Notes under the pieces: model-generated | Database searches by the model: none | The model's input: only the letters and a program-made list of their open reading frames with translations | What the model was told of the DNA's origin: nothing | NCBI RefSeq assembly: GCF_022682495.2 | Contig: NC_071391.1 | Span: 41,011,998 to 41,075,997, forward strand | Origin: Desmodus rotundus | Taxonomy: Eukaryota; Chordata; Mammalia; Chiroptera; Phyllostomidae | Reading direction: 5' to 3' | Length of the DNA stretch: 64,000 nucleotides | Shown here: piece by piece, positions 1-10,600 of the stretch | Position numbering within the stretch: the first letter of the stretch is position 1 | How the letters are laid out: each line of letters opens with the position of its first letter | Made by a program: the position numbers and the translations under genes

Positions 1-104
1 TAGTCTAGAAAGCAGAGTGACTATCTGGAATGTTCCCCAAAGTGGTATAGATATGTGGACATATCTATACATGAGTATACTGTGTGATTGTATAAAAATA
101 TTTG

Positions 105-258
105 ATATTTATTTTTTAAAATTATTCAAGTACAGTTGTCTGCGTTTACCCCTCACCATGCCTCCCTCACCCCAGTCATCCCCACCTACCTCCCCCGCTT
201 CCACCCCCCTTGGTTTTGTCCCGTGTCCTTTATAGTTGTTCCTGAAAACGCTTCCCCC
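105..258 (-). mobile_element. L1 3'-end fragment
   Basis: Read on the - strand this ends with GCAGACAACTGTACTTGAAT and an A-rich tail. That is the 3' terminus seen in bat L1 elements and the same motif as at 9907-9975. It is preceded by L1 3' UTR-like sequence including AACAACTATAAAGGACAC. It is truncated. Confidence 0.7.
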
Positions 259-261
259 TTC

Positions 262-606
262 CGCACCCAGACTGTGAGTAGCACAGGGTGAGGACAGGAA
301 AGACCAGAACAGTGTAGTCGCCCAGACTGGCAGTCACATTCGTACAGATTCTCATACATCAGACAATGTGTAAAAAGCAATTAGCCCAGAGCTTGGTCCT
401 TAATTAAGTGGTCAATAAATACCAAGTTTTTCAAAACTTTTTTTTTTATATTTATTGAGCACTTACTAAGGACCAAGCTCTGGGCTAAATGCTTTTTATA
501 TATTACCTGATGTATGAGAATCTGTACGAATGTGACTGCCAGTTTGGGCGACTACACTGTTCTGGTCTTTCCTGTCCTCACCCTGTGCTACTCACAGTCT
601 GGGTGG
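262..606. repeat. Long near-perfect inverted repeat (palindrome)
   Basis: The left arm 262-421 and right arm 448-606 are reverse complements with roughly 10-12 differences and one indel over about 159 bp, separated by a loop of about 26 bp (422-447, including a T run). The outer 100 bp are nearly identical. The right arm opens like an MIR (TTTATTGAGCACTTACTAAGG). An RNA from either strand would form a long hairpin. Confidence 0.9.
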
Positions 607-2024
607 GGAACTGCCAGGCTTTTATCGACCCTCGTGCCTTAAAAAATATCAGTACTTGGCCCTTGTTCATCTGAAGCCCCCTACCTAAGGGTCACGAAAG
701 CCATAGAAGAATACCTGTGGGCCTGGCCTCCCTCCTGGGAGACCCAACCCCTAGGCCTTGGAATGAGAAACCGCATGAACGTATTTTCTCACTATTACTC
801 CCGCTCAGACTCCCTTAGCTCACATCAAAGAACCCCACCATCCCACCCATGTGCACCATCTAACTGTTGCCCAGGCCAGGGACACAATGCCGTAAACCCT
901 AACTATTGTCTGTTCTCTTGCGCTAGGGTTACTGCTCCATGTTTTATGTGCAAAGGTACAGGACTTGCCCCCAGCCTGCAGCTGGAGTTGTGCCACTTCG
1001 TTGTTCCTGGGCCCACAGGTCCTGACTGAAAACCCTTACTCATAAGATGCTGCCGTGTGGGCTCCTTCCAGCCAGCCGCAAGGTGACGGCTGCATAAAAT
1101 GTTTTCCGCAGCACGGCTCAGGGACTGGCGGACAGTTCCTTTTCCCCTGAGGAGAGCATAGCTTGTGGCTGTCTTTCCCACATCTCTTACTTTCCCGTCC
1201 GTGAAGATGGGACTTTCTCTCTGACACTCCTTAATCAACACCTTTTCTCCTTACAAGCTGGCCCTAGCCGAAAACATTTCAGGGAATTCAACCCTGAAAA
1301 TTGCAAGGGCCAGGGAGCCCCATGCTTGACGTTGTTTCCTTTTAACACTTACGTCCTCTAATCTCAGATTCTGTGGCAGTTGTCCTCCACAAGTCTGTGC
1401 TTCTGAGACTATTAGTCCAAAGTACCCCAGTATTTTTTTCTGGCAGGTCAAGATCTTATCACATCTCTTGACTTTTGGGGGTCAAGGAGAGGGTGTAAGA
1501 CAAAGAAGATGTGTTCATTTACAGCCTTCTAAGTACTTTTATGTATGTAATATTCATTCCATATCAGCAAGATTTTGTTTAAAATTTTAGAAATACGCAG
1601 TTTCTGAAACTTCCATCTTAATGCTTACGTAAGGGTCAAAACATAGGAAAGGGTTTTAATACTATCTAATTAAACTTTTGGACAGCTTTCCCTGGATAAG
1701 ATAGGGCTATGTACGTGTTTAAATAATGAAGCCTCCTGAAGGCTTGTACTGTGCTGCGTTCCCTCTGATATTAGGCCCGGTAGCCAACCCAAGGACACAG
1801 AGACCAAGGAAAAGATCGAGGAATCAGAGTCGAGGTGCCCTCACTTATGTCCTGGTGATTAGCTAAAGTTCCTTTCCAGAGCACCATGTCCAGTGGTAAC
1901 TCTTCACCCCCTAGAAGCATGGGGGGCCAAGGGCAGAGGTGAGGGTGCAGCCTCTGCCAGCAGGCAGCCCTGGCAGGCACGAAGAGTATGTGTGTGGGAC
2001 TGTAGATTTCTGACGCACAGTGCT

Positions 2025-2110
2025 GGAATACGAACTCTTTGAGAACAGGGTTAGCCAGTTTTTTTTCACTGTGTTCACATAGTAGGTATTAAGTAAATGC
2101 TGTTGGAAAA
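2025..2110 (+). mobile_element. L2 3'-end relic
   Basis: GAACTCTTTGAGAACAGGG to CATAGTAGGTATTAAGTAAATG matches the conserved L2 tail (stretch before 'cacatagtaggtgctcaataaatg'). Confidence 0.65.
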
Positions 2111-2197
2111 GAATAGGTAATTCACTTTTGATACAAGCATTTTAAATCATGGCCATTCCCTGTTGAGATTCTTCATTTCCTGATTCAAAGTCCTACT

Positions 2198-2256
2198 GGG
2201 GATAAGGGCAGGTATCATCTATGATATAAATGATAGGTGACACCTGCCCTTACCCC
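2198..2256. repeat. Short hairpin with perfect 11-bp stem
   Basis: TAAGGGCAGGT at 2203-2213 pairs with ACCTGCCCTTA at 2242-2252. Flanking bases extend imperfect pairing outward through GGGG/CCCC and inward for about 10 bp. Confidence 0.75.
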
Positions 2257-2489
2257 CATCAGATGTTGAGTGCCTCTACAGTGAATGGATGTCCAAGATG
2301 GAACTCATCATCTGCCCCTAGCTGAGCTTAGTTTACCTTTACTATTTCCCATCTCGGTAGATTGCCCCACCACCTGCTTGGCAGAAAGTAGATGGCATCC
2401 TTGATTCACTGTTTCCTTCACTTCCCGTATCTCATTGATCATCATGTCTTGTCATTTCTTCCTAATTAATAAGTCTATCTCCCTGCAAA

Positions 2490-2615
2490 AGACACTAAGC
2501 TCCATCAGGGCAGGGATTATCCTTCTTATTCCCAGAGCCTGGCACAGGCCCATAGTAGGCTCTGAAATAAGCATTCATTGAAATGGAAGGAAGAATGAGT
2601 GAGTGAATGAATGAA
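2490..2615 (+). mobile_element. L2 3'-end relic with GAAT repeats
   Basis: AGCTCCATCAGGGCAGGGAT, then AGAGCCTGGCACAGGCCCAT, AGTAGGCTCTGAAATAAGCA and a degenerate (GAAT)n tail are typical of L2. Confidence 0.8.
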
Positions 2616-3059
2616 TACCTTTATTTTTGACATAGGTCAGAACTATCTCATGTGGTTTCTTTTTCTCTAATTTTGCCTCCCTTCGGTTCACTTTCTGCTT
2701 TTCAGGCGGATGGGCTGTGTCTTCTGCTTTGCGTGGTGCTGGGTGATGCGGCCCTGCATGCCTCTTTTCCGTCACGCTCTCTGTGGCCCAGCCACACTGA
2801 CTACTTGTCCTAGGACTTCGCATATATTTTTTTCATTTGCTTGGGTGTAACCCCCCACCCCACCTGACACATACTTATTTTAACGCTTGCTTGTCTCATA
2901 GGTCTCAGCTTAGACATCATTTTCTCTGAGAGTCCTTTCCTGGACTCAAAACTTGGTTAGGTATTCCTACTATGTACTCCCATGCTACCTAGGTTTGCTT
3001 AGTATTGTAAGTATCATGTTACTTCCTGATTTTCTGTTAACTTTTCTGTTTTCCCTGAT

Positions 3060-3165
3060 GCCCTCTGGCCTTCTTGAGGACAGGGATTCTTCATCGTTCA
3101 GACTTGTATTCCTTGCTGGACATGGGCAATGTTGGTACATGTTGAAAGAATGATTGAGGTAGATC
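3060..3165 (+). mobile_element. L2 3'-end relic
   Basis: CTTGAGGACAGGGATTCTTC followed by a diverged GGACATGGGCAATGTTGGTA and TGTTGAAAGAATGATTGA, the L2 tail order. Confidence 0.6.
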
Positions 3166-3234
3166 TAGAGAAAGTGCTTCCAAGTAGACTTTTTCAGCAA
3201 TAATAATATCTTCTTTGGTACCTATTTTCGTTTG

Positions 3235-3275
3235 CAGGCCAGCACTCAATCCACTGAGCCACACCAGCCAAGGCT
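3235..3275 (-). mobile_element. Truncated VES SINE head with target-site duplication
   Basis: About 41 bp, on the - strand CCTTGGCTGGTGTGGCTCAG and the following A-box region, i.e. only the first part of the SINE. It is flanked by 19-bp copies TGGTACCTATTTTCGTTTG (3216-3234) and TGATACCTATTTTGATTTG (3276-3294), 17 of 19 identical, which look like the target-site duplication. Confidence 0.75.
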
Positions 3276-3394
3276 TGATACCTATTTTGATTTGTTCTGT
3301 GCAACCCTATGTGGTTGTCAGTGAAAGCAGTGTTTCTCGATAAGGAACTGCATCTCAGAGGTAAAGTGTGCTCTAGGAACGTGTTACTAGTTTT

Positions 3395-3895
3395 CAGTGG
3401 CAGCTGTAACAATTTACCGCAAACCTAATGGCTTAAAACAACACACATTTATTATCTTACAGTTCCGTATGTTAGAAGTCCTACACTGGGCTAAAATCAG
3501 GGATTGTATTGTATTGTGTTGGCAGGATTGTATGCCCATTTGAAGGCTCTGGGGAGAATGTTTCCTTGCCTTTTTTCAGACTTTAGAAGCTGCCCACATT
3601 TCTTGGTTCATGGGCCCTTTCCTCCATGTTCCAATTCAGCAATAGTGGGTTGAGACCTTCTCACATCATCGACCTCTTTTGTCTCCCTCTTCCACTAGTA
3701 AGGACTCTTATAATCACATTGTGCCCTCCCTGATAATCCAGGATAATCTCTCTAGTTCCAGTCCATCTGAGTAACAACCTTAATTCCATCTGCCACCCTA
3801 AGTGTCCTTACGTATATGGCAACATAATTACAGGATGCAGGGATGAAGATGTGGACACTTGGGGGGGTGGGGAAGGGGGATTGCTCTGCCTGCCA
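3395..3895 (-). mobile_element. Ancient LTR-like relic (MaLR/MLT-type resemblance)
   Basis: CTTAAAACAACACACATTTA, TTATCTTACAGTTCCGTATG, ATAATCCAGGATAATCTC and CCTTAATTCCATCTGCCACC occur in the order found in an old mammalian LTR-type repeat, in antisense orientation. The family name is from memory and uncertain. No viral genes are present. Confidence 0.5.
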
Positions 3896-5690
3896 CAGAA
3901 GGTCTTATGGAAGAGGGGAGTTTGAACAAGCCTTGAGGGTAAAAGGTGGAGTTTGGGGAAAGAATGTTTCAGAGAGGGCAGCACAAGCAACCAACAAGAT
4001 GAGAGAGTCAAGGCATAGCAAGCAGTCCTAAGTAACAGGAGTGGAGTAGACCAGGCCGGGGGTAAGTGAGTAGAAGTGAGTAATGGGGAAAATGGAAAAG
4101 TAAACTAGGAGCAGACTGGAAGGCCCGAGCGGTAGGCTGAGGTGGAAATTCGTGGTCTTTGCAGTGGGGGCCTCTGTGCACTTTTGGAAAGTAAGGCCAT
4201 TATCTCCTGCGCTTCAGAAAAATAACTCTTACAGTGAGATGTAGAGTGGTTTGTACGTGAGAAGGTTATTGAAAAAGTCTTAGCGAAAGGTAATAAATAA
4301 GCCAGTGACCGAAGGGGGGGAGGGACCAAATTCAGGGGACTGCATGGAGGAAAAAAATCACAGCCTGTATGAAGATTCCTTGGTTGCAAGCAGCCAATCT
4401 GGGTGTTAAATATTTGGAGGAGGCAGCAGAGTGCATTGGAAGAATACCAGATAGTTCACAATACGGGAGGAATAGCTAACGATCGGGTTTCAGGAGGAGT
4501 AGGAAGCAGAGCACTCTGGGGATTTAGGGAGCAGGAGCAAACGGACAGTCTCTCAGGGACTGCTGCCAGGAGGAGTTAATGTGGAAAGTTTTCAGATGAA
4601 GTTTCACTGGGTTCAAGATCTAGTTTTAGGAGAAAGTACACTTGGTGTGGCTTGGCTCCTGTGTGTGTCACTGATTTGATCACTGCAGTCAAGGAAATGA
4701 AGTGCGATGGCTGGCCACGGATCCCCTGGCCATCCTTGAAGGAGAGGTGAGGGGGTGATTGGCTTCATCCTAACCTTTGCACTGTGAGCGGAAGAGGGGT
4801 TTGCTCCCTAAAGGAGAAAACTTCTAACTAGATAAGAGTAATGGAGAGGAAAAAGGAGAAAGATAAGTTGGAGATTTACAGCCCAAACTGGAAGGAATAT
4901 TAACTAAGATAAAAGCACAAAAGAGGGAGAAGAAGATAAGGCTTGGGATGGGGATCCTGAGTTCAGCTTTGAATGTGGTTGAGGGGCCTTCCCAACATCC
5001 ATGTACAATAAAATATACCAGCACAATAGGAAATTTGGGTATTGAGGTCAGAACAAAAGGCTCAGGTTTGGAAGTCCGTTCACTGGGGGCAAGAGGAAGG
5101 GCCGTGGGGAGAGATGAGATCAGCCAGTCCTGGAGGCGTATCATCCGGTGTGACAGGCGCCTACAGTCAGTCTTCTGCTAGTCTGAATTCCGTTCCAACC
5201 CTGAGTGGTTGTGTTAGAAACTGTTTCATTCTCTGTGCTTAACTCTTAGATTCGGAGCCTGGCGATTTCCCTGGGTTAATAGCATTCAGACTCGGGTGAG
5301 GATATCTCCCAGCTTGACCTTTTATTTTTCTAGCATCTTGGAATCTGCCATACCCAACCTCCCCTAGCCTGCCTGCCCATGCAGCTGCTCATGGTCTGAG
5401 GCCCAGCTAGGACAGGGTTTTGAAGAACGAACTGAAGTGACCTCAGTGTAGTGGCAAGGCCTCCAAGTGGAAGGGCGCAGGAGATAACTGGGATAACGAG
5501 CCTGACTGCGAGAAGTCAAGAGTGAAGGTAGAGTTTGGGCGTCATCCACATAGAGGTGATGGTTTCATCTGTGACTCTGGGTCAGCTTCCTGAGGGCATG
5601 ATGGTGCGGTGGGGAAATGAGAGTCCTAGGACTGAGCCCTCAGGAAAACCATGTTTTAGGAATTGAGTGTTCTGGCACTGCACCTATGCA
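3880..5690 (+). repeat. Long ancient interspersed repeat, family not assigned
   Basis: Diverged phrases such as GGTTTGGAAGTCCGTTCACT, GTTTGGGCGTCATCCACATA and AGGACTGAGCCCTCAGGAAA keep the order of a long, very common mammalian repeat. Another copy is at 44560-45240. No coding capacity is left. Confidence 0.45.
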
Positions 5691-7138
5691 GCCGCATAGT
5701 GAGCACCGTCTTCAGGAGTAAAGCAGCCTGTGAAAACTCCAGAAGGTGAACGGCGGGCCGTGGTTAACTGCCTGATGCACGGTGCAGACAGCACTAGTAC
5801 ACTTGTTCAGAAATGACAGAGGGCGCTTTAGTTTGGGATTCTCTGAGGAAGCTTCCCTTGTCTGTTTCTGCTTCTGTTAGCCATCCCTCTTTTATTTAAG
5901 GTTCTGATTTTTCATGAATTAAGAAACAGAGAATCCAGGCTCTTTCATACAGTAAAAATCAGAATACTCTGCGTACAGTTCAGAGAAGTAACGTGTGCAG
6001 CCTGAGAGCAAGAGCTTTGCGATGAGCACACAGGCTGTTTTAGGGTAGAGGGGACCCAGGTGCCTGGAAGCACCCCACAAAGTGGGTCATTGTAAGAATT
6101 AGGGGTTACATAGAGCAGATGAGCAGTTGCAGTGAGTCAGGACTGATGGGAAGAGCAGAGCTGTGAGAGGCCCAGTAAATGTACGAGTTCAGCTGATTGT
6201 AGACCAGACCGGCTGCTCCATTTCATGGCCCTGGGGCAGTGTAATGTGGAAGAAGTAGGCTCTGGTGTTTTTGTTTTCCTCCCACTGAGAGCTGCAGAAA
6301 CGGTGCGCCTTTCTTTTTCTCTCTCACCATGTACAGTGGAGGGAGAAACCCTTTTTTCTTTCCCCCGTTGGTCATTAAGGCTCAAGTTTGTTGGGCTAAG
6401 CACAAAAAGGAATGCAGGCGCCTACTGGCTGGTAAGAAAAATGGATGGCACCTCCAGGGGGTGCTGACCCAGAATATTCCACTTTTCCGTCATGGGTGTT
6501 GTACTGACTTCAAACGCTTTGGGTTTTTAAGAGAAGAAGAAGTAGTCTCTGTTCAGTCCTGACACTAGATAAAAATGGTCCCAAACAAGGCGGTGCTCAG
6601 TCTTCTGTATAGGGCCTTGTCTGCCTATGAGTGTGGTGCAGTGCTTCCTTCTCAAAAAAAAAAGAAAAAAAAGAGGCCATTATCCTTGAGCCTCTTCTTA
6701 TTTTTGCCAACCTTTGTCCAGAGCCACCCAGCTCAGCTGGAACTCAAACCCAGGCCTTCTAAACTGCGGAACTTGAGCACTGTGCTTTAAGAATTGCACT
6801 GAATGCTGTCAGAAGTCAGGAGACTTTAGTTTTAGTTAAAGTGCTGACATTAGCAATAGGAATGTATAATTTTCCCTCTGAGGGTCTCAGTGTCCCCACC
6901 TTCCGTGGCCTGGATGATTGATTGATTAGTCAGAACGATCCAGCTCTGGAATCTCAGGGTGTATGTTTATTTCTGCACAAGCACATGCAGCCTGGTGGTC
7001 GCAGGGGTGGCCTAGTAGCACGTTCTTCCCTTGTTGAGGCTAATGGCTCAGCACAGTTGCTTTTGATGACCTTGCTTCAGACAAAAGTGGCTTGTAGTGA
7101 ATGGAATCATATTAAGTAACAGTGAACGTGGTTGGAGA

Positions 7139-7305
7139 TTAGAGAATCAGAGCAGTGTGGTAGACTGAAAGAACACTGAACTGAAAGCTGAGACATCTGA
7201 GGTCTGGTCCCGGCATTGACCTTAACTCATTGTGGGACCTTGAGCAATCACTTGATCTATTCTGGGCCTTATTTTCCCCATTTGTAAAACCAGAACATTG
7301 AACTA
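7139..7305 (+). mobile_element. MIR SINE relic
   Basis: Shows the MIR core order: GGTCTGGTCCCGGCATTGAC, TTGTGGGACCTTGAGCAATC, then GGGCCTTATTTTCCCCATTT and TGTAAAACCAG. About 165 bp upstream of the RIC3 penultimate exon. Confidence 0.85.
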
Positions 7306-7472
7306 ACATGTCTGTTGACCAGCTGTGCTGTTCTAGGATCAAGTCCTAGAATAATTATGTGCTGCTGTTGCACTTCCTCTTCTGGGATCCAAGCAGATCA
7401 TAGTGATGTTTACGTTCATTGCCAAGAAGTATCTACCACTAAATGGCTGGGTTGTCTGGTATTTCTAAGCAG

Positions 7473-7618
7473 AGCACAGACTGTGACTTCTGACCAAGAA
7501 AAACGATTGCTGCATCAGCTCCGAGAAATCACCAGGGTCATGAAAGAGGGGAGGTTCACTGACAGGCTCACTCCAGAGAAAGAAGCTGAGGAGGCCCCTT
7601 ACATGGAGGACTGGGAAG
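7473..7618 (+). CDS. RIC3: RIC3 penultimate coding exon
   Basis: The acceptor is TTTCTAAGCAG before 7473 and the donor is GAAG|GTAAAC after 7618. The exon has 146 nt and enters with two bases of a split codon. It encodes 48 residues, AQTVTSDQEK to YMEDWE, and ends one base into a Gly codon. Further AGs beside the chosen acceptor (AAG at 7467-7469, GAG at 7472-7474) make small alternative-acceptor shifts possible. An antisense VES SINE starts only about 70 bp downstream of the donor. Confidence 0.93.
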
Positions 7619-10600
7619 GTAAACAGCATCTTCTCATTTCTTTGTTAGCTGCCAGCCCAGAAAAGAGATCTTAAAGAAATTTTTAATACGATTTTATTTA
7701 TTCATTTTTAGAGGAGAAGGGAAGGAGAAAGAGGGAGAGAAACATCAATGTGTGGTTGCTTCTCATACACCCCCTACTGGGGACCTGGCTGGCAACCCAG
7801 GCATGTGCCCTGACTGGGAATCAAACCGGCGACTCTTTGGTTTGCAGGCCCTCGCTCTATCCACTCAGTTACACCTGCCAGGGCAAGAAATGATTTTAAA
7901 TATATAAAAAGTTCTCTAATTTGGAAAACAGTGCTATCTTCCGACACAAGCAATGCACAAAAAAAAATGCAACTGGCTACAAAATATATGAAAGAGTATT
8001 TCAATCTCACTAGTAATCAAGGAAATGAAAACTGGAATTCCTTTTTCCTCCATGTTGCAAATGTTTATTATATAATCATGTTCCCAAATAAAGTCCTTAT
8101 CACTTTTATTTTCTACCTACCTCTTAGATGTTAGGGAATTTTAGCTACAAATGATGCTAACTTTTAAAGATGTTAGCCTTTTCTGATTGAAGTATTTAAC
8201 AGTGGCATTACATTTCTAACCACATTATCAAGTTATTTTACATCAATAATTCTTACTCAGTGTTTGCCAGTTTCCTGTATATACTATCTTCTTTCATGAA
8301 TTAAAAGTTTTGATTAATTTTTGTATTTGTCAGAATACTTCCTTAGGTACCTCCCCATCCCGCCCCCACATAGATGGCGTACTTTCTGCATACTTGGGTA
8401 TATATACATGCCGTTTTTTACCTTTATACAAATAATTTGTTTATTTACACATAAATAAAATTATATGATCATGCCATTTGCCGGTACAGGCATGAAGATA
8501 TTACTTCATTCTCCACATTCATTGATGTTGAAGATGAGAAATCCTGTCTCAATCTGCTGCTTTTCCTCGGTAGGCGACCTGCTTTTAGTTGGCTAGTGTG
8601 GTTTCTGTCTGGGAATCTGTGTTTTTGTCCTTGCGCATTTGAGCTTGGGCAGGTTTGTTGGCATATGTCTCAGTATGTATGAATGTGTGGATTTTTTCAT
8701 AGTTTTTTTTTTCTAGCATTTAGTGAGTCTTTATAATTTCTTGGGTTGTTGCTTTCATTTAACCTACTCTGCCTTCTCATTCCGGAATTCCACTAGTTCT
8801 GAGATTGGATATCCTGGATCAGTCTTCCATGCAGCTTTTTTCTCATAATTTTTGTTTCTTTGTCATTTTTATCTTTGCCTTAGAGACTTCCTCAACTTGG
8901 ACTTGTAATACACTAATTTGGTTTTTAGCCATGTCCATTTCACTCTGCTATTTTCTTCCTCCATTGAGTTTAAATGTTTTATGTAATGATGGCTTTGTGT
9001 TTCTAATAGCTCTGTCTTCATTTTTGCTCCCTTTTTACACTGAAGCGTGGCTGGTTTTATTGGTAAATTGCCCCTCTGAATATTACTGGGAATATCAGTT
9101 TCAAGTTGACTGACATTAACTCCTGTTTCCTGCATGGACTGTTTTATAGGGGCTCTTTGCAGAGTTTGCTTCATTTGGTTCCCCTATTTTGAACTTCTGC
9201 TTTACTCATAGGACCGGCAGTTTTTTGTCCCTTTTTGTACTTTTAATGAAGTTCCTGAGTAAGCACTCATGTTGGGTGACAGGCCACCTCAGCGGATGTG
9301 TGAGTCACTGTTTGATTTTCTTCAGCAGGCCTCCCCCTCTTCAACCAAAGCAGATAGCCATGGAAGTGCAAATGTGAGCTTTGTGCTTGGTGTGGGAGGC
9401 AGACAGGAACACGCCAGGAAATGGACCTCTCTTAAGCATTCAGTGGTTGAGAACGTAAGCTTCTCCAGCCCTGCCGTTGACCAGAGAGGTAGTGAGGGCC
9501 TCGGGCAGCGAGACTCCATCTCAGCTGGCATCGCATGCCCAGCGCCAACACCTGCAAGTTACGGTCCTGCCAGTGACGGTGCGGATGTGGTAACGTGGAG
9601 TCTTTATGTCACTGGTAGAACTAAAAATTTGTACGTTCTTCTGGAAAGCAGTTTGGCAGAGTGTAAAGAAAAGGCATTTAAAATGTCCATTCTCTCTGGT
9701 CTTCATAGTTTTCATATTTCTTGAAGTGTATCTTAAACAGGGAAGTAGAAATGGGTTTATGTGCAGGGATCTTAACGCTAGGTTACTTACAATACGGGAA
9801 AGTTGGAAAGAATCGTGTCTTACAGAAGAAGCGGGTAAATCAGATCAGTCAGGCGTAGCTGTGTGACAGCGTATTTTGCAGCCAGCTTTAAAATACCTAA
9901 TGACATTGGGGTGGGGTGGTGGGATGGGGAGAAAATGCAGACAACTGTAATTGAATAACAATAAAAATTTTTAAAAAATACCTAATGACATGGAGAAATG
10001 CTCATGATACAGGGTTGAAAGAAAAAAATCGGTATGACATTTTATATACAGTATGATCCTTCTTTATTAAAAAATATGCTTATAGAGGATAAAAAGGTCA
10101 GAAGTGATACAACAAATTATTAGTGGTGGGATTCTAGGTGATTTGTGTTTTCTTTCCAAAACTTCTATTTTTCAAATTTTCTATGAGTCTCTATAGCTTT
10201 TATAATCAGAAAAAAAAAACCCAGTAATTGTTAAAAAATGTCTCCTCATACGCTATACTGCACCAAAAAGATCTGCTTTTCAGAATTTGTAGGCAGAACG
10301 TGGTTTACACTAGGGCTGAATTTGCCGATTGTCATGATGTGCACACGGGTGTTGAATCCAGCTTCCCACACTGGGAGGGAGCGCGGCTGCCAGCACCGCC
10401 GTGCACGCTCAGCACGGCCCATCTGCTGCCCAGGCTCGGCTCAGCTGACACAGATTTATTATTTCATTCTTTAATTTGGCAACGTTTTCTCTTTTCTCAT
10501 TGTCATAACTGGAATTCAGTACCAGCATTACTCATTTTGTTTACCAGGCTGTTGTTTTCTTTTGTTCCGTTTTGTGAAGATGAAGCGGCCCACAACAGGG

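Larger units (their letters stand above)
1..7472. other. RIC3 intron, no exon recognised
   Basis: This interval precedes the RIC3 penultimate exon and is presumably intron. It holds an L1 3' end, a long inverted repeat, three L2 tails, an LTR-like relic, a long ancient repeat and an MIR (listed separately). Stretches 610-2020, 5690-6640 and 6690-7130 show nothing I can name beyond an A-rich run near 6654-6672. Confidence 0.6.

Noticed and set aside
8805..9174. Opposing open frames of about 100 codons, one Phe/Leu-rich and one Lys/Glu-rich
   Set aside because: Typical mirror composition of AT-rich DNA. No homology recognised and it lies in the RIC3 intron.
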